This document shows positions 59,470 to 64,000 of a stretch of DNA of 64,000 nt, in pieces. The position numbers and the translations under genes were made by a program. Numbering within the stretch: the first letter of the stretch is position 1; each line of letters opens with the position of its first letter. The DNA lies in the NCBI GenBank assembly GCA_963457665.1, contig OY735237.1, positions 1,402,001-1,466,000 of the forward strand, in the 5' to 3' direction. The notes under the pieces were generated by a model. It saw nothing but the letters and a program-made list of their open reading frames with translations, was not told the DNA's origin and did no database searches. This DNA comes from Thysanoteuthis rhombus (Eukaryota > Mollusca > Cephalopoda > Oegopsida > Thysanoteuthidae).

Positions 59470-60340
59470 ATTAGTCGACAGATCTGTCATTGTTATATGT
59501 GTTTACTTCCAGCGCCCAACGTTATAACGCGTGTGTTTTGGCCCCAGGCAGCTGATCGAGTTAGGGCTTAGGTTGATTCACTCTTTAAAGTGAGATTGAC
59601 CATTCCGTATAGAGAATCAGCATTCAAAATCCTCATGTTTTTCACCGAGACTCGAACACTAACCCGTGGTCCCAGTGAAGAAATTATCAATTATTTTAAC
59701 TACTCGATAGGTCAAGTTACTTCCATTCAGTGTGATCAGATCATTTATTAAACTGACAAAATCAATTTCTAAAAAGCAGTGATTGTTATGGCAAAGTTCA
59801 GACAATTTGAATGAGCAACCAAGTGCGTAACCGCTATTCTCTAATAAAATGATGTCACGTTGATATGGTACTTTAATGTTTGTCAGATCTGGTGGAACTT
59901 TGTGATTTTGAGCGTAAATTTAGATAATTCATGCTGATTGAAACAAGTCAATTTCAATGGAAGACAAAGTCAATCAAAACATCTGCCATTCTTGTTGATC
60001 ACTATTACAAGACCCCATCGATATAAGACGGCAACTATTAAACAGGTTTATGGTGTAAAATCATCTACTGCCAAAATATACATTGGCTAAGTGATTAAAG
60101 TGGTCGGACGTGTACCTGACTTCTTCTTGGCTAAAACTTGTGAAACATTTCTTGCTCTTCATTTTCTTTTGTGCTATATAATCTCTGTTGCAGGGTTACG
60201 GTCAAATTGTAATCCGATTTTAAAAAAAGAAAGAAATTGGTTGAAGGTAAAATTAGATTTTTGTCATTTATAATTCTGAAAAATCTTGAGGTGCATTGTA
60301 ATGTGGGACGTCTGTGATAGTCATATACAACAATGACAGA
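59470..60340 (-). repeat. inverted copy of the tRNA-repeat spacer
   Basis: On the minus strand 59560-60030 matches the conserved spacer block and the Leu upstream flank (GTGACATCATTTTATTAGAG, GCGGTTACGCACTTGGTT, GAAAGTAACTTGACCTATC in complement). Near 60075-60120 GGCTAAGTGATTAAAGTGG may be a Leu-like remnant on the plus strand. No gene is supported. Confidence 0.65.
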
Positions 60341-60344
60341 TATT

Positions 60345-60830
60345 AAAGGATGATGGCAGGGGCCATGTCGACCATATACCCCGGAGAGTGAGGGAGTGAG
60401 AGAGAAAAAGAGAGAATGAAAAATAAGAAAAGGCGGGACTTAATCAGTCCTTCAACTACCATCAGTCAGGAGCCGGTGGTGGGTGTAGACCGTCCCTACA
60501 CACCCTTCTACTCCTCTCTTCTGATCTACGTCTGGTTCCCTAACTTAGAAGCAAGTCATTTTTCATCATGTCTCTTTTACATCATCAACTTACCCTCTTG
60601 TTCCATCTGATACGGGAACTAACTGACCATCTACCGTTTTCCCTTTTATTTTCTCCCAGCTTCCATTCGTTACTCACGCTACTAAATTTACTACTCATCT
60701 TTCTCACTCCCACCGTTAGAATCCTCATGCACCGTCTCTCTTTATCAACCACTCTCCAATTTCTTTCTCCTTGTATCTTTTCAAACACGTGGCGGTGATT
60801 AGCTATCTATCTGTGGGGGCTCCAAGCGAC
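60345..60830 (+). repeat. CT-rich dispersed repeat, diverged copy
   Basis: Diverged relative of 8334-8690 in the opposite direction: GTTCCCTAACTTAGAAGC, CATCAACTTACCC, CTTTTATTTTCTCCC. It is longer than the unit copies, adding CCACTCTCCAATTTC and a final CTGTGGGGGCTCCAAGCG. Confidence 0.65.
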
Positions 60831-61108
60831 CACACTTCATCTTGTCATTAAATTTTTTTGAGATGTTTATATCATCCCCTTGACTCCTAAAAAGGGTCTG
60901 TCTGTTTCTCTCATATATATATATATATATATACAAATAAGTGAATAACAGCCGCCATATTGTAACAATATTTCGACTAATTTTGTCTTGGATCAAAATA
61001 GGGTTGTTTTGATTTGTATGAATTTCGTAAATTTAGGCTCATTTCATAGTTTTATCAGGTTTAACGAACAATACAATGAGTTAGTTCAGTAACAAAATAG
61101 TGTTTTAT

Positions 61109-61176
61109 TTCAACCCCACGCAGACAATTGTCCATTGGAATCCAAGTCTAATGCCTAAACCAATTGACCATCGCGT
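61109..61176 (-). pseudogene. tRNA-Leu-like fossil
   Basis: The plus strand shows CCCCACGCAGACAATTGTCC, AATCCAAGTCTAATGCC and CAATTGACCATCGCG. T arm and variable arm are nearly normal, but the anticodon loop has become CTTGGAT and the acceptor is incomplete. Upstream flank words (TTTCGACTAATTTTGTCTTG, CAGGTTTAACGAAC) match the tandem units. Confidence 0.75.
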
Positions 61177-61300
61177 TAATCATTCTTTGCACAAAACCGC
61201 TGTATCAATAATGAACACCTGTTAATGAACTCCACTTAACACCAGTTTGTGGCTGAAATATTAATGCAAACTAAGCCATAAAGATATCGCAATTACCGAT

Positions 61301-61370
61301 AGCCTCCGTACTTTAAAGCACTGCTCTCTGTAAACCAGGGGTCGTGAGATCGAATCTCAAGTGGGGGCAT
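61301..61370 (+). pseudogene. tRNA-Thr-like, best-preserved copy
   Basis: GCCTCCG opens and TGGGGGC closes the acceptor, which pairs with some G-T pairs. TAAACCAGGGGTCGTGAG and GATCGAATCTCA closely follow the usual metazoan tRNA-Thr pattern. It is short in the D arm, and the anticodon loop has one extra base (CTCTGTAA), so it is unlikely to be functional. It lies 125 bp after a Leu-like fossil on the opposite strand, the standard arrangement here. Confidence 0.75.
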
Positions 61371-61850
61371 ACTGATCCAACATTGATACTAATTTTTTTG
61401 AAATCACGGTTGCTCGATTTTTAAAATAAATTTAAATCGATGAGAAATTGGTGAACTTGATACTTCAACTCCGTTGTTCTCAAAAGATGGAGAATTTTAC
61501 AAAAATCTATCCTGTATCATCTAATGTTGCCTGGTATGTTACGTTATTCATAGCCGAAAATGGCCTAAATCAGCAAGTTTTTTCGATTTCCGGCTAATTT
61601 GATAAAGAGAATATCTATATATTGAGAAATCAGAACGACTTATCAATACAAATTGTAAATTTACTCTTCTTGAACTTATCAGACTTAAACGAGTATCGCA
61701 GATTTTTATTGGTTAATTATTTTTGACAGGAATTAAAAGGTAAATGGTTATTTTGTCAATTATTTAGTTTCCAGATATCACACACAGATTTATTCGATCC
61801 AGTGCCAATTGGGGTTCTCTTTTGGTTCGATGAACAGTTCTTATATGTTT
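61371..61850. other. tRNA-repeat spacer, no gene
   Basis: Words such as AATGGCCTAAATCAGC, CCGGCTAATTTGATAAAG and TGTTCTCAAAAGATGGAG match the spacers after the Thr-like fossils elsewhere. No coding signal is apparent. Confidence 0.55.
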
Positions 61851-62705
61851 CTCAGTTCCAGCTTGAATGATGGTGAGTTATACTTGAACGCCAAGCAGTT
61901 ACACTTTGGCGTGGAAAATTTTCCTGCGTTCTATCTTGAAGTTGACTTGAATTTTACCATTCTGTTGTTGTTTCCTACATTGACATGATTTAGGACCTGG
62001 ATATTTTTGCCGGTGTTGCCCTTGTCTACTAAGATGTAGACTGTTTCATTTCTGGTTTCGTGGTTGGGGCCCTCCAAGTCTACTTTCTATTGGCTTTCTC
62101 TTTAAAGGTGTTCATATTTTGAACCTTTTCGCTGTTGCAAAGCTTACAAGATCTTCACCCCTCTCATTCTGCATTTTATATTCGTACTTCTCCACGTGAT
62201 TTTCATTTCCTTATCTTACTTGGGCGTTAAAGTCTCCCATAATTATGTTGGAGTATTTTGTGTGTTTCTTTGAGTATGGAATTCAAGTCGCCGCAGAAGT
62301 TGTTTATCTCCTCGTTAGTTGATTGTGAAGTGGTAGCGTGAACTTAAATTCTATTCAGTTTGTACCTCCTTTGAGAGTTGTACTGTGACACTGATCACCC
62401 GGTCGTAGATGGTTTTGAATCTTACAACACTGCCCTTGAGGTTTTTTTTTCGAATAAGACGGCCAACTCCGCTTTGTTATCCTTTTCCTCCCAGGAGTTG
62501 TAAAGAAGATGCTTGCTTTTTCGTTTGGTTTGCTTTCCCTGGGTCTTCTCAATTCGGTCATACTGACTATGTCCCATTTGATGTTTTTGGTTTCATTTTC
62601 CGGGTCAGTTTGTTGCATGTCTCTGAAGAATGTCCTGACGTTGTAGGTTTCGATGTATAGTGTTGTTTTCTTGGTAATGTTCTTGGGGCCATATTTGGGA
62701 GTCAA
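61850..62705 (-). mobile_element. RTE-type LINE, 5' endonuclease fragment
   Basis: A minus-strand frame from 62705 reads MTPKYGPKNITKKTTLYIET, YNVRTFF, NIKWDIVSMTELRRPRE, the start of an apurinic-type endonuclease. Past the end of this frame (62355), further endonuclease sequence continues to about 61870, including MGDFNAQ (near 62225) and MNTFKEKANRK. It is a different, more diverged copy from 54481-57610 and lacks the reverse transcriptase. LINEs are usually cut at the 5' side, so a 5'-only piece suggests later deletion or that the rest was moved. Confidence 0.85.
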
Positions 62706-62710
62706 GCATT

Positions 62711-63464
62711 AAAAAAAAACATTCAGTGTTCTAGGAAGGTTTTATCCCTGTGACGAGTCGGAGCGGTAACCTTTTTTTTTTTTTTTTCCTATGCTCTTTT
62801 TTTCTGTCTTTGAGGCATAATTCGACATTCCTCTTTTCTCGTTGTTGAGTTCTATATATCCTGATATTCATCTAGATGAGAGTGGTTAGTCTGTTTACAA
62901 TTACTTATCGATTGCTATAGATCAATCCATTTAATACCTGGTCTACGACTACTGGAGTGAGTGGTATAGTATTGTTTATACTCCTCTCTTACTTCCTTCA
63001 AGTTTTAACTTAGAAAGATTCCTGGGATTTTAGTCAAAATACGAAACTAGTTGATTTGTAATAAGACAATCAGAAGGAAAGTGTACTGATGATACCTGTA
63101 AATCGGAACTAGAAGTACTTCCAAATTGCAGTAAAAAGGCAGAAAACATACAAGTAAATAAAGAACGATTTAGTGGCTAACTTCATACCTGTTGATGTTT
63201 GTAGAATTAAACAAAAGAAAAATGTAGTCTTTTACCCTAGACAGTCTGTGGCACCCCTGAGTTAAAAGTAGGGGCAAGATAACGTGTGCACACATAAGCA
63301 ACCATAAAAAGAAGAATTACTTTAGATTCAAGTTGGTCAGAATCAGCCAGCCTCCTTACTCAACAAAATAAGTTTGTCTTTTGCAAACAACAATTCTTCG
63401 ACGAGTTTGATTCCTTGAACTGTCTGACGGAAACAAAAAATGTTTTAGATTTATTTCAGATAAA
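62711..63464. other. AT-rich single-copy spacer
   Basis: Contains a T-run at 62771-62788. I can identify no gene, tRNA-like sequence or repeat shared with the rest of the window. Confidence 0.45.
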
Positions 63465-63938
63465 TGCCACCCAATAACCCTGAAAAGAAGAGTATGCAAC
63501 CAATGCATTCTCCCAATAGTCACTTATGGATCTGAAACATGGAACCTAACGAAGAGACAGACTCACAAACTGAGAAGCATGCAGTGTGCGCATGGGAGAA
63601 TCAAGCTCAACCACACATGGAGAGATCACAAGACAACACAGTACATAAGGAAGAAAACAGGAGTATGAGGCATCATAGAATCTATTAGAAAACTTAAATG
63701 GCAATGGGCAGGTCAGGTTGCAAGAATGAAAGACAACCGATAGACATCACATCTCACAACATGGATCCCCAGAGATCACATGAGAAACCGAGGCCGACAG
63801 AACACATGATGGAAACATGAACTAGACAGATTCGGGAAATATTGGCTCTGCGACGCCAATGATAGAGAATTGTGGCGAATCCTGGGGAAGGTCTATGTCC
63901 AACAACGGACGTTAAAAGACTGATGATGAATGCCAAAT
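63465..63938 (+). mobile_element. RTE-type LINE, 3' fragment
   Basis: Plus-strand 5'-truncated copy starting at the segment equivalent to K-R-R-V-C-N-Q-C and running through VTYGSETWNLTKR, WRDHKTTQYI, W-AGQVARMKDN, RELWRILGKVYVQQRTLKD to a short TGATGA tail. Internal stops are present (for example in TGVxGIIE and DNRxTS). A minus-strand frame here is an antisense shadow. Confidence 0.9.
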
Positions 63939-64000
63939 TTTGTGAGAAATCGTTCTTTATATACATGCATGTTTTTTGTTGTTTTTTCTTACCATGAATG

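Noticed and set aside
62409-62660. 83-codon plus-strand frame
   Set aside because: Antisense to the RTE endonuclease fragment on the minus strand.

Overview
The window looks like AT-rich nuclear DNA from an invertebrate animal. The evidence is eukaryotic class II tRNA-Leu genes with internal A and B boxes, LINE retrotransposons of the RTE type ending in TGA-repeat tails, long AT and TG microsatellites, and no operons or bacterial signals. A mollusc is possible, because the motif AGGGAAATAACT...TTATCTCCCTT at 2.38 kb and the runs of AGGGGTCAAAAATG at 58.1 kb resemble motifs I associate with mollusc DNA. That is a weak hint and I cannot name the species. I find no convincing host protein-coding gene. 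Open frames are RTE pieces, frames antisense to them, translations of microsatellites, or chance frames.

Layout. 1-8.3 kb: pieces of RTE LINEs in both directions, one intact tRNA-Leu(UAA) at 2897-2978, and diverged copies of a tRNA-Leu/tRNA-Thr repeat. 8.33-53.79 kb: four direct tandem copies of one large segment (unit 1 8334-18855; unit 2 18856-28049, internally deleted; unit 3 28050-40633; unit 4 40634-53789). Each unit holds, in order, a CT-rich dispersed repeat, an 84-bp minisatellite, decayed Leu-like and Thr-like tRNA sequences, an intact tRNA-Leu(UAA) (type I), a minus-strand RTE piece, an array of tRNA-Leu-like sequences with a period of about 152 bp, more decayed tRNA pairs, a second tRNA-Leu(UAA) (type II), and an AT/TG microsatellite. 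RTE sequence lies at every unit junction. 53.79-57.61 kb: spacer and the most complete RTE element, carrying both endonuclease and reverse transcriptase but broken. 57.6-64 kb: two more minisatellites, further relics of the tRNA repeat, a CT-rich repeat copy, an RTE 5' piece on the minus strand and an RTE 3' piece on the plus strand.

How it fits together. My reading is that an old tandem array, with a basic unit of about 1.4 kb holding tRNA-Leu on one strand and tRNA-Thr on the other, was partly inverted, invaded by RTE elements, and then amplified as 9-13 kb higher-order units. RTE sequence may have supplied the recombination sites. Nine tRNA-Leu(UAA) copies have kept 82-nt cloverleaf sequences, while the Thr partners and most other Leu copies have decayed. 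The decayed Leu copies in the 152-bp arrays show a spread of anticodons. No single protein system is present. The notable object is this higher-order tRNA repeat.
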